Part shown: piece after piece, positions 33,136-39,524 of the stretch
Position numbering within the stretch: position 1 is the first letter of the stretch
Layout: each line of letters starts with the position of its first letter
Assembly (NCBI GenBank): GCA_002440625.1
Contig: DJUV01000228.1
Span: 1 to 39,524 of the forward strand
Reading direction: 5' to 3'
DNA length: 39,524 bases
Source of the DNA: Rhodobacteraceae bacterium UBA6273
GTDB taxonomy: Bacteria; Pseudomonadota; Alphaproteobacteria; Rhodobacterales; Rhodobacteraceae
Program-made: the position numbers and the translations under genes
The notes under the pieces: model-generated
The model's input: the letters and a program-made list of their open reading frames with translations, nothing else
Told to the model about the DNA's origin: nothing
Database searches by the model: none

Positions 33136-33831
33136 TCAGCCGGAAAATCTTTTCCAGAGAGCCGCTTCACCCAGTGAGGCGACGAAAGCGGCATGGGCCT
33201 CGGCCTCGGTTGGCGAAAGCCTTGACGGCAGCGGGGCGGAACGCGGGCGCGGGCGCCAGCCTTCCGTTGCCGCCGGCCCTTCGGTCGAGGCACTGACAGA
33301 CAGGCCGAAGTCGGGCTGGCGACCGCCGATCAGTTCCAGATAGACCTCGGCCAAAAGCTCGCTGTCGAGAAGCGCGCCGTGCTTTTCGCGGGCGGAGTTG
33401 TCGATGCCGAAGCGCCGGCAAAGCGCGTCGAGCGAGGCGGGGGAGCCGGGAAACTTGCGCCGCGCCATCGCCACCGTGTCGATGGCCCGGTCCATCGGCA
33501 TCACGGGATGCCCGGCCCAGCCAAGCTCCGCGTTCAAAAACTTCATGTCGAAGGCGGCATTGTGGATCACGAGGCGGGCGTCTGTGCCGATGAATTCGAT
33601 GAAGGCGGCGGCAATCGCGGCAAACTTCGGCTTGTCGCGCAGGAAATCGTCGCCAAGGCCGTGGACCTGAAACGCTGCCGCCGGCATGGAACGTTCGGGG
33701 TTGATGTACTGGTGATAGCTGCGCCCGGTCGGGACGTGGTTCAGAAGCTCGATTGCGCCGATCTCGACGATCCGGTCGCCTTCGCCCGGCTCAAAGCCCG
33801 TGGTTTCGGTGTCGAGGACGATTTCACGCAT
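33136..33831 (-). CDS. dnaQ: DNA polymerase III epsilon subunit (3'-5' exonuclease)
   Basis: This 231-residue DEDDh exonuclease has Exo I ([11 protein letters not shown], Asp7/Glu9), Exo II ([16 protein letters not shown], around residue 95) and Exo III ([19 protein letters not shown], around 155). The C-terminal tail of about 50 residues is Pro/Ser-rich before a short segment that should bind the polymerase alpha subunit. It proofreads the replicative polymerase. Its start overlaps coaE by eight bases. The order coaE-dnaQ after maf-aroE is conserved in alphaproteobacteria near the chromosomal origin. Confidence 0.95.
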   Translation of the reverse strand: MREIVLDTETTGFEPGEGDRIVEIGAIELLNHVPTGRSYHQYINPERSMPAAAFQVHGLGDDFLRDKPKFAAIAAAFIEFIGTDARLVIHNAAFDMKFLNAELGWAGHPVMPMDRAIDTVAMARRKFPGSPASLDALCRRFGIDNSAREKHGALLDSELLAEVYLELIGGRQPDFGLSVSASTEGPAATEGWRPRPRSAPLPSRLSPTEAEAHAAFVASLGEAALWKRFSG

Positions 33832-34426
33832 GTCGCTGTCCTATCTGCTCCAGCACCCGTGCCACAGCGGCTCGCGCGCCCTCCATCGTCGTCGTGTCGA
33901 TGACGTAATCCGCCCGTGTCCGCTTTTCGGCGTCCGGCATCTGCCGGTCAAGGATGGTTTCAAGATGCGCTGCCGTCATGCCGGGCCGCTCAAGCACGCG
34001 CTGGCGTTGGAGATCGGCGGGGGCCGAGACGACGACGACCGCATCGACGGATTTCTCCGCCCCGGTTTCGAAGAGAAGCGGGATGTCGAGAAGGACAATG
34101 CGCTGCCCCTCCCGCCCCGCCGCAGCAATGAAGGCGGCGCGATCGGCGGCGACGAGCGGATGCACGACAGCTTCAAGTTTCGCGATGGCACCGGGGTCGC
34201 GGGCGATCCACGCTTTCAGGCGGGTACGGTCAACCGCGCTGCCCTGAACCGCCTCGGGGCAGATGGCGGCAATCGGCGCCGCCGCGCCGCCACCCGGCGC
34301 GTAAAGCCGGTGGACGGCGGCATCGGCATCCCAGACCGGGACGCCCAGTGCTGCAAACATCGCGGAGGTGGTGGATTTTCCCATGCCGATGGAGCCGGTC
34401 AGCCCTATCAGGAACGGCCTCGTCAT
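33824..34426 (-). CDS. coaE: Dephospho-CoA kinase
   Basis: This 200-residue P-loop kinase opens [24 protein letters not shown], with the ATP loop GSIGMGKST. It has the acceptor-side motif [18 protein letters not shown] and the lid segment [21 protein letters not shown]. It phosphorylates dephospho-CoA at the 3' hydroxyl, the last step of coenzyme A synthesis. It overlaps aroE by four bases and dnaQ by eight bases. Confidence 0.95.
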   Translation of the reverse strand: MTRPFLIGLTGSIGMGKSTTSAMFAALGVPVWDADAAVHRLYAPGGGAAAPIAAICPEAVQGSAVDRTRLKAWIARDPGAIAKLEAVVHPLVAADRAAFIAAAGREGQRIVLLDIPLLFETGAEKSVDAVVVVSAPADLQRQRVLERPGMTAAHLETILDRQMPDAEKRTRADYVIDTTTMEGARAAVARVLEQIGQRHA

Positions 34427-35262
34427 TCGCCAAGAATGGCGGCGCGCGTCGCGTCATCGACCTCGGGCCGGATGCCGAACCAGCGCTCGAAGGCAGGCGC
34501 CGCCTGATGCAGAAGCATGCCGAGTCCGTCGACGGTGACGCAGCCATTCGCCGCCGCCTCATCCAGGAACTTTGTCCGGAGCGGGGTGTAGACGAGATCG
34601 CTGACAACAGCCCGTGGCGACAGGGCGTCGAGTGGCACCCGGAACTCCGGCTTGCCCTCCATCCCGAGGGAGGAAGTGTTCACCACTGTCGTCGCGCCGT
34701 CGAGCATGTTGCCTGCCTGGACCCAGTCGCTGACGACAACCTTGGCGCCAAATTCCGCACGCAATGCCTCGGCCCGCGCCCGCGTGCGGTTGGCAAGACG
34801 GATCTCTGGCGCGCCCACTTCGATAAGCGAGGCGATGACGGCCCGCGCAGCACCGCCGGCGCCGATCACCGCTGCTGGGCCGGCTTCGGGATTCCAGCTG
34901 GGCGCGTTCTGCCTCAGGTTGGCGATGAAGCCGTAACCGTCGGTATTGTCGGCATGAAGCCGGCCATCCTTGCGGAAAATGAGCGTATTCGCCGCACCGA
35001 TCAACGCGGCGCGGTCGGTCACGACATCGGCGAGCGCCAGCACGGTTTCCTTGTGCGGGATAGTGACGTTGCAGCCGACGAACCCGGCCTTGGGCAGGGC
35101 GGCAATCACCGCCTTCAGATCGGCCTGGGCAACATCCATCGGCACGTAATGGCCGCGTATCCCATAGGCCTTCAGCCAGTGGTGATGCAGTTTCGGCGAT
35201 TTCGAATGCGCCACCGGCGAGCCGATGACACCGGCGAGGGGGATACGGGGATGGTCACTCAT
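34423..35262 (-). CDS. aroE: Shikimate dehydrogenase
   Basis: This 279-residue protein has the shikimate-binding site ([13 protein letters not shown] at 15-27; [15 protein letters not shown] with the catalytic lysine at about 70), DNTDGYGF, and the NADP-binding [13 protein letters not shown] followed by [10 protein letters not shown]. It reduces 3-dehydroshikimate to shikimate in the aromatic amino acid pathway. It overlaps maf and coaE by four bases each, so maf-aroE-coaE-dnaQ form one tightly coupled operon reading away from the candidate origin. Confidence 0.96.
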   Translation of the reverse strand: MSDHPRIPLAGVIGSPVAHSKSPKLHHHWLKAYGIRGHYVPMDVAQADLKAVIAALPKAGFVGCNVTIPHKETVLALADVVTDRAALIGAANTLIFRKDGRLHADNTDGYGFIANLRQNAPSWNPEAGPAAVIGAGGAARAVIASLIEVGAPEIRLANRTRARAEALRAEFGAKVVVSDWVQAGNMLDGATTVVNTSSLGMEGKPEFRVPLDALSPRAVVSDLVYTPLRTKFLDEAAANGCVTVDGLGMLLHQAAPAFERWFGIRPEVDDATRAAILGE

Positions 35263-35870
35263 GCGGCGATGTCGCCCCGAATGGAGAGCCAGGTCAAGAG
35301 TTCGATCAGGGGCAGTCCGAGAATGGTGAAGTAATCGCCCTCGATGCGCGAAAAAAGGCGCAGGCCTTCGGATTCAAGCTGGTAGGAGCCGACGCTGGAA
35401 CCGATTTCAGGCCAGTTCCGGGCAAGGTAACCGTCGAGATAGCCAGGCGAAAACTCCCGCATGGTCAGCCGCGCGGTGCCGACATGACGCCAGAGCGGCG
35501 CGCCATTCTCAACCACGACCGCCGCCGAGAGGAGACGGTGGGTCTTGCCCCTGAGCGCCAGAAGCTGCGCCCGCGCCGCCGCCTCGCTCTCCGGTTTCGT
35601 CTGCACCTGTCCATCGTGGTCAAGCACCTGATCGCAGCCGATCACCAGCGCGCCGGGGTTCCGTTCGGACACCTTGCGTGCTTTCATTTCGGCAAGCGTA
35701 TCGGCCAGATCGCGCGGGCCAGCGCCTTCGGCTTCAAGGGCGGCGCGGATCGCCTCTTCATCAAGGCGCGGCTTGGCTGTCTCAAAGTCTACGCCTGCGC
35801 TCCTGAGGAGCGTGGCCCGGATTTCGGAGCCGGAGGCGAGGATGATGCGGCGGTTCTCTGGAGGGGTCAT
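35259..35870 (-). CDS. maf: Maf-like nucleotide pyrophosphatase
   Basis: The protein opens [30 protein letters not shown] with the Maf signature ASGSxxR. It has [21 protein letters not shown] and the acidic residue needed for metal binding. The ATG at 35870 gives 203 residues; a GTG at 35879 would add three (MAH). No clear ribosome site is seen for either. Maf proteins hydrolyse non-canonical or canonical nucleoside triphosphates, with house-cleaning roles. It is the first gene of the leftward operon beside the candidate origin. Confidence 0.93.
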   Translation of the reverse strand: MTPPENRRIILASGSEIRATLLRSAGVDFETAKPRLDEEAIRAALEAEGAGPRDLADTLAEMKARKVSERNPGALVIGCDQVLDHDGQVQTKPESEAAARAQLLALRGKTHRLLSAAVVVENGAPLWRHVGTARLTMREFSPGYLDGYLARNWPEIGSSVGSYQLESEGLRLFSRIEGDYFTILGLPLIELLTWLSIRGDIAA

Positions 35871-35879
35871 GTGGGCCAC

Positions 35880-36293
35880 GCTGTGGAAAAGAACGCCTGT
35901 GCTCTGAGGGCGCGGAGGTGTGTAACTCCGGGCCTAAGACTGGTTGGGGAAAACCGGGGGTGTTGTCAATCAGCCCGGCGCCAGTCGCCCCCATGTGGAA
36001 CGCGATTCAGCCGGCATGTGGAAGATCCGTGTCTCCACAGGATGGCAAGTTCGTGGGGTGGTACCAGCCCCTGCATCGTTTCCGTAATGCATTGAAATAT
36101 ATACGAATATTAAGACGGAAAGGCGTCACGCCCGGTTATCCAGACCTTTTCCACAGAGTCGTTCCGCTGTGGGTTTCTTGCCCGGACCCGGCGATATCCA
36201 CGCCATCCACAGCCTCTAAATCAACCACATCTCTTTTCTTTCTATTTCTTGATTCATTAGAAGGCAGAAGAAACCGGAAGGAGCGGCAAAGCG
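35880..36293. other. Candidate chromosomal replication origin (oriC) between maf and hemJ
   Basis: No gene is supported in this interval. It holds DnaA-box-like 9-mers (consensus TTATCCACA): TTATCCAGA at 36136 and TTTTCCACA at 36147 (one mismatch each, starts 11 bp apart), TGTGGAAAA reversed at 35882 (one mismatch), and looser copies at 36017, 36031, 36194 and 36203. An AT-rich stretch (36086-36115, ATTGAAATATATACGAATAT core) lies about 20 bases from the best pair and could be the unwinding element; a pyrimidine-rich AT stretch is at 36227-36251. Three GANTC sites (36004, 36156, 36251) could be CcrM targets but are not more than chance predicts. The position between maf and hemJ-rho-mnmE matches known alphaproteobacterial origins. 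Confidence 0.7.
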
Positions 36294-36746
36294 ATGATCA
36301 CGGATTTTCTGGCTTCCGCCTATCCCTGGACGAAGGCGCTGCACGTGGTTTCGATCGTGGCCTGGATGGCGGGGATCTTCTACCTGCCGCGGCTTTTCAT
36401 CTATCACGTCGAGAAGGTGGAGCCGGGAAGCGAGACAGACAAGCTCTTCCAACTCATGGAGCGGCGGCTTCTCAGGGTGATCATGAATCCAGCGATGACG
36501 GCGGCTTGGGTCTTTGGCCTTTGCCTCGTCTTCACGCCGGGGATTGTCGACTGGTCGATGCTCTGGCCTTGGACCAAGGCGGCAGCGGTCATCGGCATGA
36601 CCTGGTTTCACCACTGGCTCGGCTACCGGCGGAAAGATTTCGTTGCCGGCAGCAACAAGGTGAGCGGCCGCACATACCGGATCGTGAACGAAGTGCCGAC
36701 CGTGCTTCTGGTCGTCATCGTCTTCTCCGTGATCCTGAAATTCTGA
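36294..36746 (+). CDS. hemJ: Protoporphyrinogen IX oxidase HemJ
   Basis: This 150-residue membrane protein has four membrane segments. The first contains ALHVVSIVAWMAGIFYLPRLF with a conserved His and is followed by IYHVE; the third region has MTWFHHWLGYRRKDF. These match the HemJ/COG1981 family, which oxidises protoporphyrinogen IX in bacteria that lack HemG or HemY. The start ATG has AAGGAG somewhat far upstream (about 11 bases). It is the first gene to the right of the candidate origin and precedes rho, as in many alphaproteobacteria. Confidence 0.92.
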   Translation: MITDFLASAYPWTKALHVVSIVAWMAGIFYLPRLFIYHVEKVEPGSETDKLFQLMERRLLRVIMNPAMTAAWVFGLCLVFTPGIVDWSMLWPWTKAAAVIGMTWFHHWLGYRRKDFVAGSNKVSGRTYRIVNEVPTVLLVVIVFSVILKF

Positions 36747-36751
36747 TCGGA

Positions 36752-36781
36752 TTGACTTTTCCGCCCCGGAGGGTGTAGGAA
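36752..36781 (+). promoter_or_regulatory. Possible sigma-70 promoter for rho
   Basis: TTGACT at 36752-36757 and TAGGAA at 36776-36781 are separated by 18 bases in the 119-base gap between hemJ and rho. The -35 is good and the -10 is poor, so this is tentative. Confidence 0.3.
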
Positions 36782-36865
36782 GTCGCGCCCGCCGTCCGGA
36801 TGGGCTTCATCCCCAAGCCATATCCAGCGCGCGCCACCCGAGGCCGCCTGCCGAAAGTACGTTCC

Positions 36866-38137
36866 ATGACCAAAGACCGCCTGAACCTTGCCGATCTCAA
36901 GGCCAAGAGCCCCGCCGACCTTCTGTCGATGGCCGAGGAGCTTGAGATCGAGAACGCATCGACGATGCGCAAGGGTGAAATGATGTTCTCGATCCTCCGT
37001 GAATATGCGGAGGATGGCTACGAGATCGGCGGCGATGGCGTGCTGGAGGTTCTCCAGGACGGGTTCGGTTTCCTGCGCTCACCCTCGGCGAACTATCTGC
37101 CCGGCCCCGATGACATCTACGTCAGCCCCGACATGCTGAGGCAGCATTCACTCCGCACCGGCGACACCATCGAAGGCGTGATCCGCGCGCCGGGCGAGAA
37201 CGAGCGCTACTTCGCGCTGACCAAGGTCACGCTCATCAACTTCGAGGACCCGGAAAAGGCCCGCCACAAGGTCGCCTTCGACAACCTGACGCCGCTTTAC
37301 CCCGATGAGCGACTGAAGATGGAGATCGAGGACCCGACGATCCGCGACCGTTCGGCCCGGATCATCGACCTTGTCGCCCCGATCGGGAAGGGCCAGCGCG
37401 GATTGATCGTGGCGCCGCCGCGCACGGGCAAGACGGTTCTCTTGCAGAACATCGCCCATTCGATCGCGACCAACCATCCGGAATGCTATCTGATCGTCCT
37501 TCTGATCGACGAGCGTCCGGAAGAAGTCACTGACATGCAGCGCTCGGTCCGGGGCGAGGTGATTTCCTCGACCTTCGACGAACCGGCGACGCGGCACGTG
37601 GCGGTATCGGAAATGGTGATCGAAAAGGCCAAGCGGCTTGTCGAGCACAAGCGCGACGTGGTGATCCTTCTCGATTCGATCACCCGCCTTGGCCGTGCTT
37701 TCAACACCGTGGTGCCGTCGTCGGGCAAGGTGCTGACCGGCGGCGTCGACGCCAACGCCCTGCAGCGGCCGAAGCGCTTCTTCGGTGCGGCGCGGAATAT
37801 CGAGGAGGGCGGGTCGCTGACCATCATCGCGACCGCGCTGATCGACACCGGCAGCCGGATGGACGAGGTGATCTTCGAAGAGTTCAAGGGCACCGGCAAC
37901 TCGGAAATCGTGCTTGACCGCAAGGTCGCCGACAAGCGCGTCTTCCCGGCGATGGACATCCTGAAGTCCGGCACCCGGAAGGAGGACCTGCTGGTCGACA
38001 AGAACGACCTGCAGAAGACCTATGTGCTGCGCCGCATCCTGAACCCGATGGGCACCACCGATGCGATCGAGTTCCTGATCTCCAAGCTCAAGCAGACGAA
38101 GACGAACTCGGAATTCTTCGATTCCATGAACGCCTGA
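36866..38137 (+). CDS. rho: Transcription termination factor Rho
   Basis: The ATG at 36866 ([20 protein letters not shown]) gives 423 residues, the usual length; an upstream frame would add 22 residues without homology. It has the N-terminal helix bundle, the cold-shock-like RNA-binding fold ([21 protein letters not shown]), the ATP loop [12 protein letters not shown], Walker [15 protein letters not shown], the Q-loop region [15 protein letters not shown] and the R-loop end RRILNPMGT. It is the hexameric RNA helicase that ends transcription. It follows hemJ by 119 bases and precedes mnmE by 30. Confidence 0.97.
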   Translation: MTKDRLNLADLKAKSPADLLSMAEELEIENASTMRKGEMMFSILREYAEDGYEIGGDGVLEVLQDGFGFLRSPSANYLPGPDDIYVSPDMLRQHSLRTGDTIEGVIRAPGENERYFALTKVTLINFEDPEKARHKVAFDNLTPLYPDERLKMEIEDPTIRDRSARIIDLVAPIGKGQRGLIVAPPRTGKTVLLQNIAHSIATNHPECYLIVLLIDERPEEVTDMQRSVRGEVISSTFDEPATRHVAVSEMVIEKAKRLVEHKRDVVILLDSITRLGRAFNTVVPSSGKVLTGGVDANALQRPKRFFGAARNIEEGGSLTIIATALIDTGSRMDEVIFEEFKGTGNSEIVLDRKVADKRVFPAMDILKSGTRKEDLLVDKNDLQKTYVLRRILNPMGTTDAIEFLISKLKQTKTNSEFFDSMNA

Positions 38138-38167
38138 CTTGTTGTTATAAAACAATAGGTTACGAGA

Positions 38168-39463
38168 ATGGACACGATTTTTGCCCTGGCCACCGCGCGC
38201 GGGCGCGCGGGCCTTGCCGTGGTCCGTATCTCGGGGCCGCGGGCGTTCGAGGCCGTGCGGCAGATGGCCGGGCGGGTGCCGGAGGCGCGCCACGCGACGG
38301 TGATGGTGCTTCGGGATGCCGACGGCGGCGCGCTCGATTCCGCGGTCGTGCTGGCATTTCCGGAGGGCGGGAGTTTCACTGGTGAGCCGACGGTTGAGTT
38401 TCAGCTTCATGGGGCGCTAACAACCGTCGCTGCCGTTCTTCGTGCCCTGTCCGGGATCGCCGGATTTCGGCCGGCCGAAGCGGGGGAGTTTACGCGCCGG
38501 GCGCTTGCCAACGGGCGGATGGATCTTGCGCAGGTCGAGGGGCTCGCGGACCTTCTCGACTCGGAAACCGAGGCGCAGCGTCGGCAGGCGTTGCGCATTC
38601 TGTCGGGCGTGGTCGGCGAAAGGGCAGGGCGCTGGCGTCGCGACCTGATCCGGGCGGCGGCGCTGCTATCTGCGACGATCGATTTCGCGGATGAGGACGT
38701 GCCGGTCGATGTCACGCCGGAAGTTCTCGATCTGGTTGGCGGCGTGGTGTTGGAGCTGGGGCGGGACATTGCCGGCCATGGCGCGGCGGAGCATATCCGC
38801 AGCGGGTTCGAGGTCGCGATCCTCGGCGCGCCGAATGCCGGAAAATCCACGCTTCTCAATGCCCTGGCCGGTCGCGAGGCGGCGATTACCTCGGAACACG
38901 CGGGCACGACGCGCGACGTGATCGAGGTCAGGATGGAGATCGGCGGGCTGGCGGTGACGCTTCTTGACACGGCGGGGCTCAGGGATGCGGACGACCCGGT
39001 CGAGCGGATCGGCATCGACCGGGCGCTGGCCAGGGCGAAGACTGCGGACCTTCGGCTGATCCTGCTGACGGGGGATGAGGGCCTCAACCTGCAAAAGCAA
39101 CCGGGCGACATCGAAGTTGTCGGCAAGGCGGATTTGCTGGCGGAGCGAGGAGCCGGTCGGCTTTTCATCTCCGGAACAACGGGCGAGGGGCTTTCTGAGT
39201 TGGTCGAGCGTATCCGGCTTGCGCTTGCCGACCGCGTGTCGGGGGCGGGAATCGTCGTGCGTGAACGCCACCGGATTGCCGCCACGAAGGCCAGTGAGGC
39301 GCTTCGGGCCGGTCTCGCCGAAATCGCGCGCGGCCCGGACCGGGTGGAATTCGCCGCCGACGAGTTGCGCTCGGCTGTCATGGCGCTTGATTCTCTGATA
39401 GGGCGTGTCGATGTGGAAGACCTGCTGGACGAGATCTTCGCCAGTTTCTGCATCGGCAAGTGA
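38168..39463 (+). CDS. mnmE: tRNA modification GTPase MnmE (TrmE)
   Basis: This 431-residue protein starts [24 protein letters not shown], the formyl-tetrahydrofolate-binding domain. The embedded G domain has Walker [13 protein letters not shown] (about 222-233), AGTTRDVIE and DTAGLRD. The C-terminal CIGK motif is complete. With MnmG it forms the 5-carboxymethylaminomethyl modification of uridine 34 in tRNAs. The expected NKxD-type motif is read as GKADL. It directly precedes mnmG with 12 bases between stop and start. Confidence 0.97.
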   Translation: MDTIFALATARGRAGLAVVRISGPRAFEAVRQMAGRVPEARHATVMVLRDADGGALDSAVVLAFPEGGSFTGEPTVEFQLHGALTTVAAVLRALSGIAGFRPAEAGEFTRRALANGRMDLAQVEGLADLLDSETEAQRRQALRILSGVVGERAGRWRRDLIRAAALLSATIDFADEDVPVDVTPEVLDLVGGVVLELGRDIAGHGAAEHIRSGFEVAILGAPNAGKSTLLNALAGREAAITSEHAGTTRDVIEVRMEIGGLAVTLLDTAGLRDADDPVERIGIDRALARAKTADLRLILLTGDEGLNLQKQPGDIEVVGKADLLAERGAGRLFISGTTGEGLSELVERIRLALADRVSGAGIVVRERHRIAATKASEALRAGLAEIARGPDRVEFAADELRSAVMALDSLIGRVDVEDLLDEIFASFCIGK

Positions 39464-39467
39464 GGAG

Positions 39468-39483
39468 TGTTTCACGTGAAACA
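39468..39483. promoter_or_regulatory. parS: parS, ParB-binding centromere site
   Basis: TGTTTCACGTGAAACA is a perfect 16-bp palindrome and matches the parS consensus TGTTNCACGTGNAACA. It covers the mnmG start codon (GTG at 39476-39478) and lies between its ribosome site (GAGGAG, 39462-39467) and the first codons. ParB bound here would load for chromosome segregation. It lies about 3.2 kb from the candidate origin. An exact 16-bp match is very unlikely by chance in 39 kb. Confidence 0.9.
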
Positions 39484-39524
39484 TTTTGACGTCATCGTCA
39501 TTGGCGGCGGCCATGCCGGCACCG
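39476..39524 (+). CDS. mnmG: tRNA modification enzyme MnmG (GidA), N-terminal fragment
   Basis: Translation from GTG gives MKHFDVIVIGGGHAGT before the window ends. This is the canonical FAD-binding N-terminus of MnmG (IGGGHAG). GAGGAG at 39462 is eight bases upstream, supporting the GTG start. It partners with MnmE in wobble-uridine modification. The start codon is part of the parS palindrome, so the first residues (Lys-His) are fixed by a DNA-binding site. Confidence 0.92.
   Translation, partial: MKHFDVIVIGGGHAGT

Noticed and set aside
38139..38155. TTGTT/AACAA hairpin between rho and mnmE
   Set aside because: A five-base AT stem in a 30-base gap is too weak to call a terminator or operator.

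Overview
The window is about 39.5 kb of GC-rich DNA from an alphaproteobacterium, most probably a member of the Rhodobacteraceae/Rhodobacterales. Pointers are the dnaQ-coaE-aroE-maf / hemJ-rho-mnmE-mnmG order at the right end, the protein sequences of the serine-cycle and sulfate-uptake genes, and widespread ATGA/TGATG gene overlaps. It is a chromosomal segment. I see no tRNA or rRNA genes, CRISPR array, transposase or phage gene.

Region by region. (1) 1-5544 is a compact serine-cycle/malyl-CoA cluster. A leftward operon holds a class V (serine-glyoxylate type) aminotransferase, malate-CoA ligase mtkA and mtkB, and a hydroxypyruvate/glyoxylate reductase cut by the window edge. Rightward lie a LuxR/NarL-type regulator and malyl-CoA lyase mclA. 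The divergent promoter holds two near-identical 12-bp palindromes (ACCCAwATGGGT). (2) 5556-10899 is an RND efflux operon with two tandem periplasmic adaptors. (3) 10927-18019 is a leftward peptide/nickel-type ABC importer operon ending in an RpiR regulator, divergent from a DmpA-type (P1) aminopeptidase; the shared promoter carries an 18-bp dyad. (4) 18181-21805 is a first quinone/aromatic-electrophile module: glutathionyl-hydroquinone reductase, LysR regulator, MhqO-like ring-cleaving dioxygenase and FMN reductase. (5) 21847-26487 has an Lrp/AsnC regulator and a sulfate ABC importer operon with a small leader gene and an oddly extended binding protein. (6) 26536-33129 is a second electrophile module: isochorismatase-like hydrolase, small GNAT protein, DoxX, FMN reductase, two pirins, a hemerythrin-domain protein and a dioxygenase-hydrolase fusion. 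(7) 33136-39524 is the core replication-origin neighbourhood: dnaQ, coaE, aroE, maf, a gene-free interval of about 420 bp with DnaA-box-like sequences beside an AT-rich stretch (candidate oriC), then hemJ, rho, mnmE and the start of mnmG, whose start codon lies inside a perfect parS palindrome.

How the genes may work together. The first cluster would interconvert glyoxylate, serine/hydroxypyruvate, malate, malyl-CoA and acetyl-CoA; glycerate kinase, Ppc, GlyA and the C1 branch must lie elsewhere. The importer, aminopeptidase and RpiR regulator look like an uptake-and-cleavage unit for a peptide-like substrate. The two electrophile modules resemble the Bacillus MhqR regulon in content and flank the sulfate importer, which supplies sulfur for thiol synthesis; that link is inference. 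The right end is probably the chromosomal origin with a ParB-binding site about 3.2 kb away.

The most interesting points are the candidate oriC plus parS in the mnmG start, the MhqO-MhqD-like fusion, the sulfate-binding protein with a long segment ahead of its signal peptide, the transporter/DmpA/RpiR unit and the paired palindromes of the serine-cycle promoter.
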